This document shows positions 11,712 to 19,875 of a DNA stretch of 64,000 nucleotides, piece after piece; the stretch's first letter is position 1; each line of letters opens with the position of its first letter. This DNA is from Sphingopyxis sp. OPL5 (GTDB lineage Bacteria > Pseudomonadota > Alphaproteobacteria > Sphingomonadales > Sphingomonadaceae). The translations under genes were made by a program, and so were the position numbers. The notes beneath the pieces were generated by a model. The model ran no database searches. It saw only the letters and a program-made list of their open reading frames with translations, and was not told the DNA's origin. The stretch is from contig NZ_CP060725.1 in NCBI RefSeq assembly GCF_003797775.2, positions 3,652,001-3,716,000 of the forward strand, read 5' to 3'.

Positions 11712-12742
11712 AGCGCGTTTTCGCCGCGCTGGCGGCGGCATTGCTGTGCGCGAGTGGCAGTTCGGCGGTCGTCGTCCCGGTGCCCGAACCCGATCAGTCG
11801 GTGATCGAGGGCAGCGTCCTGCCGCCCAAATTGTCGGCGTTCCGGCTGTTCTGGCCGGACTCGTCGCAGCCGCTCGAATCGTTGACGCCCTATACGCTGC
11901 GCACCGCGCTGTTCTCGGACTATACCGAGAAGCACCGGATGTTCTGGATTCCGAAAGGCCGGAAAGCCTCTGTCGCCGCCGATGGCGGCATCGCTTTTCC
12001 GGTCGGCAGCATCATCGTCAAAAGCTTTGGCTGGCCCGACGTCAATGGCGGACGCCCGGTCGAGACGCGGCTGCTGATCCATCGCGCCGAAGGCTGGGTC
12101 GCGCTCCCCTATATCTGGGATGCCGACGGCAAGGATGCGACGCTGGCGCTGGGCGGGCGCCGCGTGGCGGTAAGCTTCAAGAGTCCCGACGGCGAAACAC
12201 ATGACATCCGCTACGCGGTGCCGAACAAGAACCAGTGCAAGGAATGCCACAGCCTGTCGGGCGAGATCGTGCCGATCGGACCCAAGGCGCGGAATTTTGT
12301 GCTGCCAGCGGGCGCGACCGACTATTGGCGTGGTATCACCTTCGACAAGCCTGCGGCGCTGAAACCGGTGATGCCGCAATGGGACGACCCCAAATCGGGC
12401 AGCGTCGCGGACCGCGCGCGCGCCTATCTCGACGTCAATTGCGCGCATTGCCACAATCCGGCTGGCAGCGCGTCGAACAGCGGGCTGTTCCTGCGCTGGA
12501 CCGACGATCCGACGACGGTCAATTACGGCATCGGCAAACGCCCGACCGCGGCGGGACGCGGCAGCGGCGGCATGGATTTCGCGATCGCGCCGGGCGATCC
12601 CGACCACAGCTATATGATCTATCGCCTCGAAAGCACCGACGCCGGCATCGCGATGCCCGAGGTCGGGCGCTCGACGGTGCACAAGGAGGGCGCGGCCCTG
12701 CTGCGGCAGTGGATTGCGGAGATGCCGAAAGCATCGCATTAG
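11708..12742 (+). CDS. Diheme cytochrome c of the SO2930/TIGR03806 family
   Basis: 344 residues from a GTG that overlaps the stop of the beta-helix gene. A short signal peptide (KRVFAALAAALLCASGSSA) directs export. Two heme-binding CxxCH sites are visible: CKECH in the middle of the protein and CAHCH about 75 residues later, in DVNCAHCHNPAG. Late Met residues (MPEVGRS, MPKASH) could act as axial ligands. Family members are periplasmic electron-transfer proteins of unknown partner. Strict coupling with the beta-helix protein suggests a joint periplasmic redox or polysaccharide-related task, but that is inference. Confidence 0.9.
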   Translation: MKRVFAALAAALLCASGSSAVVVPVPEPDQSVIEGSVLPPKLSAFRLFWPDSSQPLESLTPYTLRTALFSDYTEKHRMFWIPKGRKASVAADGGIAFPVGSIIVKSFGWPDVNGGRPVETRLLIHRAEGWVALPYIWDADGKDATLALGGRRVAVSFKSPDGETHDIRYAVPNKNQCKECHSLSGEIVPIGPKARNFVLPAGATDYWRGITFDKPAALKPVMPQWDDPKSGSVADRARAYLDVNCAHCHNPAGSASNSGLFLRWTDDPTTVNYGIGKRPTAAGRGSGGMDFAIAPGDPDHSYMIYRLESTDAGIAMPEVGRSTVHKEGAALLRQWIAEMPKASH

Positions 12743-12749
12743 ACGCGCC

Positions 12750-13382
12750 ATGACAAAGCTCGTCCTCCACGATTATTTCCGCTCCTCGGCGAGCTATCGC
12801 GTCCGCATCGCGCTCAAACTGAAAGGGCTCGCTTACGAGCGCGTCGAGGTCAGCCTGATCGCGGGCGAGCAGCGCAGCGACGCCTATCTTGAACTCAACG
12901 CGCAGGGTTTTGTACCGCTGCTGATCGCCGATGGCGAGACGATCATCCAGAGCCTGGCGATCATCGACTGGCTCGACCGCGCCTTCCCCGAGCCGCGGCT
13001 GATCCCCGAAGAGGCGATGCCGCGCGCGGTCGCGCTGGCGCAGGCGCAGGTGGTGGCGAGCGACATCCACCCGCTCAACAACCTGCGCGTGCTCAAATAT
13101 CTGACCCGCGACCTCGGCCTCAACGAGACGACCAAGGACCGCTGGATCGCCACCTGGATCGCGCAGGGGTTTGAAGCTTTGGAAGCCATGGCGGGCGAGG
13201 GGACGTACCTTGGCGGCGCCACGCCGAGCATCGCCGACTGCTGTTTGGTGCCGCAGATGTACAACGCGCGGCGCTTCGAGGTGCCGCTCGACGCATTCCC
13301 GCGGCTGACCGAGATCGACGCTGCCTGCATGGAACTCGAAGCGTTTCAGAAGGCCCATCCCGACGCGGTCAAGCCCGTATGA
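12750..13382 (+). CDS. maiA: Maleylacetoacetate isomerase (zeta-class GST)
   Basis: 210 residues, typical length. It converts maleylacetoacetate to fumarylacetoacetate with glutathione in tyrosine/homogentisate breakdown. The zeta-class signature SSASYRVRIALKLKGL is at residues 10-25, with the double serine that activates glutathione. The later QSLAIIDWLD glutathione-binding segment and the C-terminal helical domain are intact. It starts 7 nt after the cytochrome gene and its ATGA overlaps the next TonB receptor start. No hmgA or fahA gene is nearby, so the pathway role rests on family assignment only. Confidence 0.92.
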   Translation: MTKLVLHDYFRSSASYRVRIALKLKGLAYERVEVSLIAGEQRSDAYLELNAQGFVPLLIADGETIIQSLAIIDWLDRAFPEPRLIPEEAMPRAVALAQAQVVASDIHPLNNLRVLKYLTRDLGLNETTKDRWIATWIAQGFEALEAMAGEGTYLGGATPSIADCCLVPQMYNARRFEVPLDAFPRLTEIDAACMELEAFQKAHPDAVKPV

Positions 13383-15430
13383 TCCGGCTGCTGACGGGGG
13401 TGGCGCTGCTGGCGATGCCGGCGGCGGCGATGGGGCAGGAAGCGGTCGATGACAGCGATACGGCAGTCGTCCTTCAAATGACGGCTCCGATTCCGGCGGA
13501 GGAGATCGTCGTCACCGGCGCTGGATCGCTGCGGCCATCGGGCGGTGACTCGGTGCAGACGACCGCTGTCCTCCGCGACCTCCAACCCGGCTTCGGCACG
13601 CGCATCGAGAACCGCCTCCGCGACGAAGCCGGCATCGTCCAGTTCCGCCGCAGCGACGGCCGCAGCGCCCATCCGACCAGCCAGGGCGTGACGCTGCGCG
13701 GGCTCGGCGGCAACGCGTCGTCGCGCGCGCTGGTGACGCTCGACGGGGTGCCGCAGGCTGATCCCTTCGGTGGCTGGGTGCCGTGGAGCGCTTATGACGC
13801 GATCAACCTCGGCGGCATCGTCATCGCGCGCGGTGGCGGCAGCGGCGCCGACGGCCCGGGCGCGCTCGCGGGGACGATCGGCCTCTATTCGACGATGACC
13901 GACGGCGTCACCGCGAGCGCGGCCTATGGCAGCCGCGACAGCTGGGACGCATCAGCGAGCGTCGGGGGCAATCTGGGCAACGGTCAGGTCGCGGTCGATG
14001 GCCGCTACAGCCGCGGCGACGGGTTCGTGCCGGTAGCCAGCGGCCAGCGCGGCGCGGTCGATCGTGCAGCGCCATACGAACAGGGCGGGCTCGGCCTGCG
14101 CCTGCGCTTCGACGCGGGCGACGACAGCCGGATCGAGGCGAGCCTGCGCGGCTTTTCGGACCGGCGCGACCGCGGCACCGATTTCACGACGAGCAAGACC
14201 GACGGCGTCGATGCCAGCCTGCGCGTCGTCCACGATCCCGCGGGCGCGGCGCAATGGCTCGCACTCGCCTATGTCGAGGTCCGCGATTTCGACAGCGGCT
14301 TTGCCAGCGTCGCGGCGGGTCGCAACAGCGTCGCCCCTGCGCTCTTCCAGCGCGTGCCCGCGACCGGCCTCGGCGCGCGCTTCGAGCTGCGGCCGGCGAT
14401 CAGCGGCGACAACCCGCTGCGCATCGGCACCGACTGGCGCCGCACCACCGGGCGGACCGAAGAGGATTTCTTCTTCAGCGGCGTCACGCCGGGCCGCCAC
14501 CGGATCGCCGGCGGCAGCAGCGATACCGTCGGCGCCTTCGCCGAATGGAGCGCGGGCGATGCCGGCGACGGGCTGCTCTGGACGCTCAGCGGCCGTGTCG
14601 ATCACTGGTGGCTCGGCGAGGGCTATCGGCTCGAACGCAATATCGGCGGTTCGACGATCACCAACCTGCGCTTCGCGGCGCGGCAGGGCTGGGAAGGCAG
14701 CGGCCGCGCCGGGGTGCGCTGGACCTCCGACGCGCTGTCGCTGCGCGCCGCGGCCTATCGCGGCTGGCGGCTGCCGACGCTCAACGAACTCTACCGTCCG
14801 TTCCGCGTCGGTGCCGAGGTGACGACCGCGAACGAGATGCTCGAACCCGAACGTCTGTGGGGCGGTGAGGTCGGGGTCGACTGGGCGAGCGACGGCACGA
14901 AGCTGTCGGCGACCCTCTTCGCCAACCATCTGTCGAACGCCATCGCCAATGTCACCCTCGCCCCGAACCTCAACCAGCGCCAGAATCTCGACGCCATCGA
15001 CAGCAAGGGCATCGAGGTCAGCGCCGAACAGCGGATCGGCCCCGCGACCTTGCGCGCGACCTATGCCTTTACCGATGCCAAGGTCGACGCCTCGGGCATG
15101 GCGTCGACGCTCGACGGTCGCCGCCCGGCGCAGATCGCGAAACATGGCGGCAGCGTGTCGTTGCGCAGCAACGACGACGGGCCGTTCGGCGGCTTCGCGA
15201 CGCTGCGCTATATCGGCAAGCAGAATGAGGATGACCGTGGGCTGTTGGTGCTGGGCGACGCGCTGACGCTCGACGCCGGATTGTCCTGGCGCCTGAACAA
15301 GGCGGTCAGCATCGAGGCACGCGGCGAGAATCTGTTCGACGAACTGGTGCCCGCCGCGATCTCCGCGTCGGGCGTCGTCGAACGCGCGACGCCGCGCACG
15401 CTCTGGGTCGGTGCGCGCGCGTCTTTCTAG
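13379..15430 (+). CDS. TonB-dependent outer-membrane receptor
   Basis: 683 residues with a signal peptide (MIRLLTGVALLAMPAAAMGQ). A short linker is followed by the plug domain (EEIVVTGAGSL, then GVTLRGLGGNASSRALVTLDGVPQADPFGG, a typical plug loop). The remainder is alternating beta strands of a 22-strand barrel ending with the aromatic C-terminal signature (WVGARASF). Such receptors import siderophores, cobalamin, sugars or peptides; the substrate is not evident. It overlaps maiA by 4 nt. It precedes a MarR regulator and the PqqD/HprK/nucleotidyltransferase cassette by only 56 nt, so it may belong to that unit functionally. Confidence 0.95.
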   Translation: MIRLLTGVALLAMPAAAMGQEAVDDSDTAVVLQMTAPIPAEEIVVTGAGSLRPSGGDSVQTTAVLRDLQPGFGTRIENRLRDEAGIVQFRRSDGRSAHPTSQGVTLRGLGGNASSRALVTLDGVPQADPFGGWVPWSAYDAINLGGIVIARGGGSGADGPGALAGTIGLYSTMTDGVTASAAYGSRDSWDASASVGGNLGNGQVAVDGRYSRGDGFVPVASGQRGAVDRAAPYEQGGLGLRLRFDAGDDSRIEASLRGFSDRRDRGTDFTTSKTDGVDASLRVVHDPAGAAQWLALAYVEVRDFDSGFASVAAGRNSVAPALFQRVPATGLGARFELRPAISGDNPLRIGTDWRRTTGRTEEDFFFSGVTPGRHRIAGGSSDTVGAFAEWSAGDAGDGLLWTLSGRVDHWWLGEGYRLERNIGGSTITNLRFAARQGWEGSGRAGVRWTSDALSLRAAAYRGWRLPTLNELYRPFRVGAEVTTANEMLEPERLWGGEVGVDWASDGTKLSATLFANHLSNAIANVTLAPNLNQRQNLDAIDSKGIEVSAEQRIGPATLRATYAFTDAKVDASGMASTLDGRRPAQIAKHGGSVSLRSNDDGPFGGFATLRYIGKQNEDDRGLLVLGDALTLDAGLSWRLNKAVSIEARGENLFDELVPAAISASGVVERATPRTLWVGARASF

Positions 15431-15486
15431 GAATTTGGCGCAATTGCGGCCTTCACAGCGCCGGGATTGTCGATAAGAACGGGGAC

Positions 15487-15933
15487 ATGGCCGCAAAGAA
15501 CCTCAACCTCGACAATTTCCTGCCCTATCGCCTTTCGATCGCGTCGAACGCGCTGTCGGAACGGATCGCCGCCGAATATCAGAACCGCTTCGGGCTCAAG
15601 ATCCCCGAATGGCGACTGATGGCGGTACTCGGCGAGGGGGCGCCCAAGACCCAGCGCGAGCTGGTGCAGGCGACGCGCATGGACAAGGTCACCGTCAACC
15701 GTGCCGCCAAGGCGCTTGCCGACCGCCAGTTGATCGGCCGCCAGGCGCATGAGGCCGATGGACGATCGCATCACCTCGACCTCACCGCGACCGGGCGCGA
15801 GCTTTACAACGCGATCGTTCCCGCCGCGCTGGCGAGCGAGGCGCGGCTCGAATCGAACATCAGCGCCGCCGAGCGCGCGACCCTGCTTGCGATCCTCGCC
15901 AAGCTGACCGCCGCCGCCGAAGATTATGGCTGA
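15487..15933 (+). CDS. MarR-family transcriptional regulator
   Basis: 148 residues. The winged helix-turn-helix is recognisable: PEWRLMAVLGEG, then TQRELVQATRMDKVTVNRAAKALADRQLI and the wing HEADGRSHHLDLTATG. Terminal helices would form the dimer interface. It overlaps the following PqqD-like gene by 8 nt, so it is likely translated with the cassette and may regulate it or the upstream TonB receptor. The ligand is unknown. Confidence 0.9.
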   Translation: MAAKNLNLDNFLPYRLSIASNALSERIAAEYQNRFGLKIPEWRLMAVLGEGAPKTQRELVQATRMDKVTVNRAAKALADRQLIGRQAHEADGRSHHLDLTATGRELYNAIVPAALASEARLESNISAAERATLLAILAKLTAAAEDYG

Positions 15934-16207
15934 TCGCCGGTATCGCGCAGCGGAGGCGGGGGTGCTGCGGGTCGAACCATTGGGCGAACTGACCGCGATC
16001 TTCGACCGGCGGTCGATGCAGACGCACCTCGTCGTGGCGCCGATGCCCGAGATATTGACCGCATTGGCCAGCAGCCCGTGCAACGCCGCGACGCTCGCCG
16101 CGCGGCTCGCCGACCGCTTCGACCTCGACGGCGAAGGCGATGCCACCGCGATCCTCGCCGCACGGCTGGCTGAACTGGCGGCGATGGGGCTGGTCGAACC
16201 GGCGTGA
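15926..16207 (+). CDS. PqqD-family (RRE-like) protein of the HPr-rel-A cassette
   Basis: 93 residues. The sequence has the PqqD/RiPP-recognition-element layout: a first hairpin (VLRVEPLGELTAIFDRRS), a connecting strand (QTHLVVAPMPEILTAL) and two C-terminal helices ending in LAELAAMGLVEPA. PqqD-like domains bind leader peptides and hand them to modifying enzymes. This one overlaps the kinase gene by 4 nt (GTGA). Together with the kinase and nucleotidyltransferase it forms a conserved three-gene cassette known from family models as HPr-rel-A, with no assigned function. No obvious precursor-peptide gene is visible next to it. Confidence 0.86.
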   Translation: MADRRYRAAEAGVLRVEPLGELTAIFDRRSMQTHLVVAPMPEILTALASSPCNAATLAARLADRFDLDGEGDATAILAARLAELAAMGLVEPA

Positions 16208-17082
16208 GGCACTGCACGCGCATCGCCGTCGGCCCGGTCCAGTTCCGTATCGGCAGCGACTGGGCCGCACCGATCGCCGCGTTGAAGACCCTCTATGCCG
16301 GCTATCCCCGCGACGATGCCCGCCCCGCCGACGCGACGGTGCGGTTGTTCGCGGCGCGGCCCTGGCGGCGCTGGCTGCGCCCGTCGGTGCATATCGGCGG
16401 CGATTATATCGTCCCCGACGCGCTGCCGCTGCCGCTGTCGATGGGCTTGCTCGCCGCCGAAATGGGGATGAACCTGCAGGTCGCGCTTGGCTGGCGGCGG
16501 CACATGTTGCTCCATGCCAGCGCGGTCGCGAAGGACGGCCGCGCGGTGATCCTGTCGGGCGAGTCGGGGTCGGGCAAATCGACCCTCGCGGCGCTGCTCG
16601 GTGAGAAGGAGGGTGGGGGCGACTGGCGGCTGATGGGCGACGAGTTCATACTGATCGATCCGCAGAGCGGTGACGCGCTCGCCTTTCCGCGTGCGGTCAG
16701 CCTGAAGAACGAGGCGATCGCCGAGGTCGAAGCGCGGGTCGATGCGGCGCGGCTCGGCCCGCTGCTCGCGGGCACGCCAAAGGGCGATATCCGCCACCTG
16801 ATCCCGCGCGCCGACGCGATCGCCGCGATGCACGAACCGGTGCGCCCGGCGCTGCTTCTCTTCCCCCGCTTCGGCGGTGCGCCTTCGATCGAGCGCATCG
16901 GCGAGGGCGAGGCCTTTGTCCGGCTGACCGAGGCCTCGACCAACTATGTCGCGCTGGGCGAGGCGGGGTTCGCCGCGATGACCCGGCTGGTGCGCGAGAC
17001 GCCGGCCTTCACCATCGGCTATCCCGACAGCGCGAGCGGCATGGCGATCGTCGAGCAATTATGGACGGAGGCGGTGCGATGA
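16204..17082 (+). CDS. HPr-kinase-related kinase (HprK-rel-A)
   Basis: 292 residues from a GTG overlapping the PqqD-like stop. The P-loop SGESGSGKST is at about residues 115-124 and is preceded by the HprK-like H-x-S (LLHASAVAKDGRAVILSG). An Asp in LMGDEFILID corresponds to the metal-binding Walker B position. True HprK phosphorylates Ser46 of HPr, but this subfamily lacks the N-terminal HprK domain, and related kinases in lasso-peptide clusters phosphorylate a peptide serine. The substrate here is unknown. It overlaps the nucleotidyltransferase gene by 4 nt. Confidence 0.9.
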   Translation: MRHCTRIAVGPVQFRIGSDWAAPIAALKTLYAGYPRDDARPADATVRLFAARPWRRWLRPSVHIGGDYIVPDALPLPLSMGLLAAEMGMNLQVALGWRRHMLLHASAVAKDGRAVILSGESGSGKSTLAALLGEKEGGGDWRLMGDEFILIDPQSGDALAFPRAVSLKNEAIAEVEARVDAARLGPLLAGTPKGDIRHLIPRADAIAAMHEPVRPALLLFPRFGGAPSIERIGEGEAFVRLTEASTNYVALGEAGFAAMTRLVRETPAFTIGYPDSASGMAIVEQLWTEAVR

Positions 17083-18104
17083 GCGCGGTGGAAGCGCTCG
17101 TCGACCTGCTCGCGGGGCGGCGCGACGCCGCCTCGCTGGCCCCGCGCGACTGGGACGGGGTGGTCAGCGTCGCGCGCGCCGAGGCGCTGCTGGCGACGCT
17201 CGCCTGCCGGCTCGAGGAGGCGGCGCTGCCGCCCTCGGTCGCCGCGCTGTTCGCCGACCAGCGCGCCGCCGCTGCCGTCGCGCAGGCGCAGGCGCTGTGG
17301 GAGGCCGAAATGGCGCGCCGTTCGCTCGACCCGGCAGGGGTCGAGTTCGTGCTGCTCAAGGGCACCGCCTATGCGGCGGCGGACCTTGCCTGTGCAGCGG
17401 GGCGCCAGATCGGCGACCTCGACATCCTCGTGCCCTGGCACGACCTTGGCCGCGCCGAGAATCTGGCGCTGATCGACGGATGGGAATGGCTGAAACAGGA
17501 CGACTATGACGACGCCTATTACCGCGACCATATGCACGAGTTGCCGCCGCTGATCCACAAGGACCGCGACCGGATGATCGACGTCCACCACACGATCCTG
17601 CCGCGCACGCACCGGATTACGCCCGATGCGCTGGCATTGGTCGGCGATGCGATACGGACGCCGGGCGGATTTCGCGTGCTCAACCCCGCCGACATGGCCT
17701 GCCACTGCGCCGCGCATATGCTCGCCGACGGCGACCTGCAGGGCGGACTGCGCAACCTGTGGGATTTCCATAGGCTGACCGCCGAATTCGCCGCCGCCGA
17801 TCGCGGTTTCTGGGGCAAGCTCGACGCGCGGGCGGAGGTGCACGGGCTGGAAAAGCCGGTCCACCGCGCCGCGCGGCTGGCGCGCGACCTTTACGGCGCG
17901 CAGCTGCCGTCGGGCTGGAACCGGATCAAGCCTGGCGACGAGCGATACCAGCGCCGCCTGCTTGCACGCGACGATTGGGGCCGCGCGACCGATCCGCTGC
18001 TGCAACAGATCTTCTACATCCGCTCGCACTGGCTGCGCATGCCGCCGCTGATGCTGGCGCGGCATTTGTGGACGAAATGGCGCAAGGGCCGCGCGGCTAT
18101 TTGA
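17079..18104 (+). CDS. Nucleotidyltransferase-fold protein (PF14907-type)
   Basis: 341 residues. The start at 17079 is preferred over an in-frame ATG at 17061 because it gives an ATGA overlap with the kinase stop. The nucleotidyltransferase core shows VLLKGTAYAAADL followed by RQIGDLDILV, a G-x-x-D-x-D pattern typical of the fold, and later DVHHTILPRTHRI. Family members occur beside HPr-kinase-like and PqqD-like genes and in some RiPP clusters. Probably cytosolic, target unknown. The last 8 nt overlap the convergent reverse-strand gene. Confidence 0.88.
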   Translation: MSAVEALVDLLAGRRDAASLAPRDWDGVVSVARAEALLATLACRLEEAALPPSVAALFADQRAAAAVAQAQALWEAEMARRSLDPAGVEFVLLKGTAYAAADLACAAGRQIGDLDILVPWHDLGRAENLALIDGWEWLKQDDYDDAYYRDHMHELPPLIHKDRDRMIDVHHTILPRTHRITPDALALVGDAIRTPGGFRVLNPADMACHCAAHMLADGDLQGGLRNLWDFHRLTAEFAAADRGFWGKLDARAEVHGLEKPVHRAARLARDLYGAQLPSGWNRIKPGDERYQRRLLARDDWGRATDPLLQQIFYIRSHWLRMPPLMLARHLWTKWRKGRAAI

Positions 18105-19041
18105 GACCGCGCGCCATCTCCTTTTGCGCGGCCCGCATCCGTTGTCGTCCGGCGTCCGCGATCGTCTCGAGCTGCTCGGAAAGGGCGTTGAGCCGGTCGC
18201 TGTGGCGGTCGAATGCGGCCATGTCGCTTCGCGAGGTGAAGGCGAAGACCGTGCCCTGGGCATGCCAGTTGCCGCGCGCCAGCACCTCGCATGCGGCATG
18301 GGCGGCTTCGATCTGCTGGCTGTTGAGGTCCCAGCTTCGCTCGATGTCCGATCGCGCCTGCGGCATTCGGCTATCCATGCCGCGCAGAACCGCCTCCACC
18401 ATCTCCGATTCCGCATCGACGTCTTCGAAATCGCGCCGCCCCTTTTCGATCAGGGCAAGGTGCCGCGCCTTATATTTCGGGATGTCCGACTTGACCGCGA
18501 TGATCGCGCCGCAATTCTTGACCATGTCGGGATTGACGCGAATCCGGTTGGCATCGAACAGCGCCAGCATGCCGGACTGGTCCAGCTGAAGCATATATTC
18601 GTCGTTGAGCTTTTCGGTTTCCTTCGCGAGCTTGATCGTCGCTCGCGAAAAGGGACCGTGGCTCGACGGGTCGGGGGGCGCCACCAGCCTGCCGCCGGCG
18701 TCGAAATACAGCTTGCCGAAGGTCGCCATATCGGCCTTGACGGCCACGGCATGCCGGTCGGCCTTGTCCAGATTGACCAGCATGATGACGACGAACAGGC
18801 CGGCCGCGGTCGCGATCGGACGCCAGGTCGGGCCATCGCGCATCCAGGTGAAATAGAGGGTCGCCGAAAGCAGCACCGTCTGCATCAGGCTGTACCCGAG
18901 CACGCCGGTCGGTGAGACCTGCGACGGCCGCATCCCCACGATGGCCGCGATCAGCGCCGCGGCCGCGAGCACTCCGCCCAGCCGCACCCACTGATTGGGC
19001 GCCGGCGGCTCAATCTCTTCGTCCCATATCTGATTGGACAT
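18097..19041 (-). CDS. Hypothetical membrane-anchored protein
   Basis: 314 residues from MSNQIWDEEIEPPAPNQ. The start at 19041 has GGGGGATT upstream and lies inside the 3' end of gph (32-nt overlap), suggesting coupled expression. Three hydrophobic stretches sit near the N-terminus (VLAAAALIAAIVGM, LGYSLMQTVLLSATLYF, LFVVIMLVNL). The rest is a long, charged, mostly helical soluble region with repeated Lys/Glu helices (TIKLAKETEKLNDEYML). I do not recognise a family. It converges with the nucleotidyltransferase cassette, overlapping by 8 nt. Confidence 0.77.
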   Translation of the reverse strand: MSNQIWDEEIEPPAPNQWVRLGGVLAAAALIAAIVGMRPSQVSPTGVLGYSLMQTVLLSATLYFTWMRDGPTWRPIATAAGLFVVIMLVNLDKADRHAVAVKADMATFGKLYFDAGGRLVAPPDPSSHGPFSRATIKLAKETEKLNDEYMLQLDQSGMLALFDANRIRVNPDMVKNCGAIIAVKSDIPKYKARHLALIEKGRRDFEDVDAESEMVEAVLRGMDSRMPQARSDIERSWDLNSQQIEAAHAACEVLARGNWHAQGTVFAFTSRSDMAAFDRHSDRLNALSEQLETIADAGRQRMRAAQKEMARGLK

Positions 19042-19714
19042 GCGAATCCCCCAACTCGCGCAACAAAGGCAGTAATGCGTTGTAATGATCGATAATATGG
19101 TCGGCGCCAAGCGTTTCGACCGGCTGGTTCGGAAAGCCGAACCGCACCGCGATGCTCGTCACCCCGGCGGCGTTGGCGGCCTCCATGTCATAGATGCTGT
19201 CGCCGACGAAGGCGGTGCGACCGCCGCCGCAGCGCGCGATCATTTCGTGGATCGGGGCGGGGGAGGGCTTGGCATTCTCGCGCCCCAGCGTGTCGCCGCC
19301 GATGATCGTCGCGAAACGATCGGCGAGCCCGAGGTCGCCGAGCAGCAAGCGTGCGAGGCGTTCGGTCTTGTTGGTCACCACCGCGGTCTTCACGCCCAGC
19401 GCGTCGAGTGCGTCGAGCGCCTCGATCAGACCGGGGAAGGGGTGGCTGTGCACCGCGATATTCGCCTCATAATGGCGCAGAAATTCGCGGAACAGCCGCT
19501 CGAAATCGCCGCCCGGAACCCCGCCGGTCGCGCGCAGCCCCTGTTCGAGCATATGCCGCCCGCCCAGCCCGATCATCGGCCGCACCTGCTCGACGGTCAG
19601 CGGCGCGCGCGCGGCAAGGCTGAGCGCATGATTGACCCCGGCGGTGAGGTCGCCCGCAGTATCGACCAATGTGCCGTCGAGATCGAAGCCGATGATGGCG
19701 AAGGGAAATGACAT
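19010..19714 (-). CDS. gph: Phosphoglycolate phosphatase (HAD-IA)
   Basis: 234 residues. All HAD motifs are present: DLDGTLVDT (motif I nucleophile Asp), VVTNKT (motif II Thr), Lys in NAKPSPAP (motif III) and FVGDSIYDMEAA (motif IV). The cap domain between motifs I and II has the Gph pattern IGLGGRHMLEQGL. It would dephosphorylate 2-phosphoglycolate arising from DNA repair or photorespiratory-type chemistry. Other small-phosphate substrates cannot be excluded. The downstream membrane-protein gene overlaps its 3' end. Confidence 0.92.
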   Translation of the reverse strand: MSFPFAIIGFDLDGTLVDTAGDLTAGVNHALSLAARAPLTVEQVRPMIGLGGRHMLEQGLRATGGVPGGDFERLFREFLRHYEANIAVHSHPFPGLIEALDALDALGVKTAVVTNKTERLARLLLGDLGLADRFATIIGGDTLGRENAKPSPAPIHEMIARCGGGRTAFVGDSIYDMEAANAAGVTSIAVRFGFPNQPVETLGADHIIDHYNALLPLLRELGDSHVQSDMGRRD

Positions 19715-19730
19715 GACGCGAACCCCGATT

Positions 19731-19810
19731 CCCGTTCGTGTCGAGCGAAGTCGAGATGCCCCACGGACGCTTACGACCGATGGGTGTCTCGACTTCGCTC
19801 GGGCGAACGG
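19731..19810. repeat. Intergenic inverted repeat, family D, copy 1
   Basis: Left arm 19731-19762 and right arm 19781-19810 are imperfect reverse complements built on GTCGAGCGAAGTCGAGA and TCTCGACTTCGCTCG. The same unit recurs at 28374-28459. It lies between the divergent gph and glmU genes. Confidence 0.75.
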
Positions 19811-19875
19811 AGTTTGAAGGAGCGCATGGCGCGATGTTCTGGAAACCGCAATGATTTGCTGGCATGGCGGCGGCC

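Noticed and set aside
15427..17058. 543-codon reverse frame over MarR, PqqD-like and kinase genes
   Set aside because: The three forward proteins have clear families and overlapping starts; the reverse product does not.
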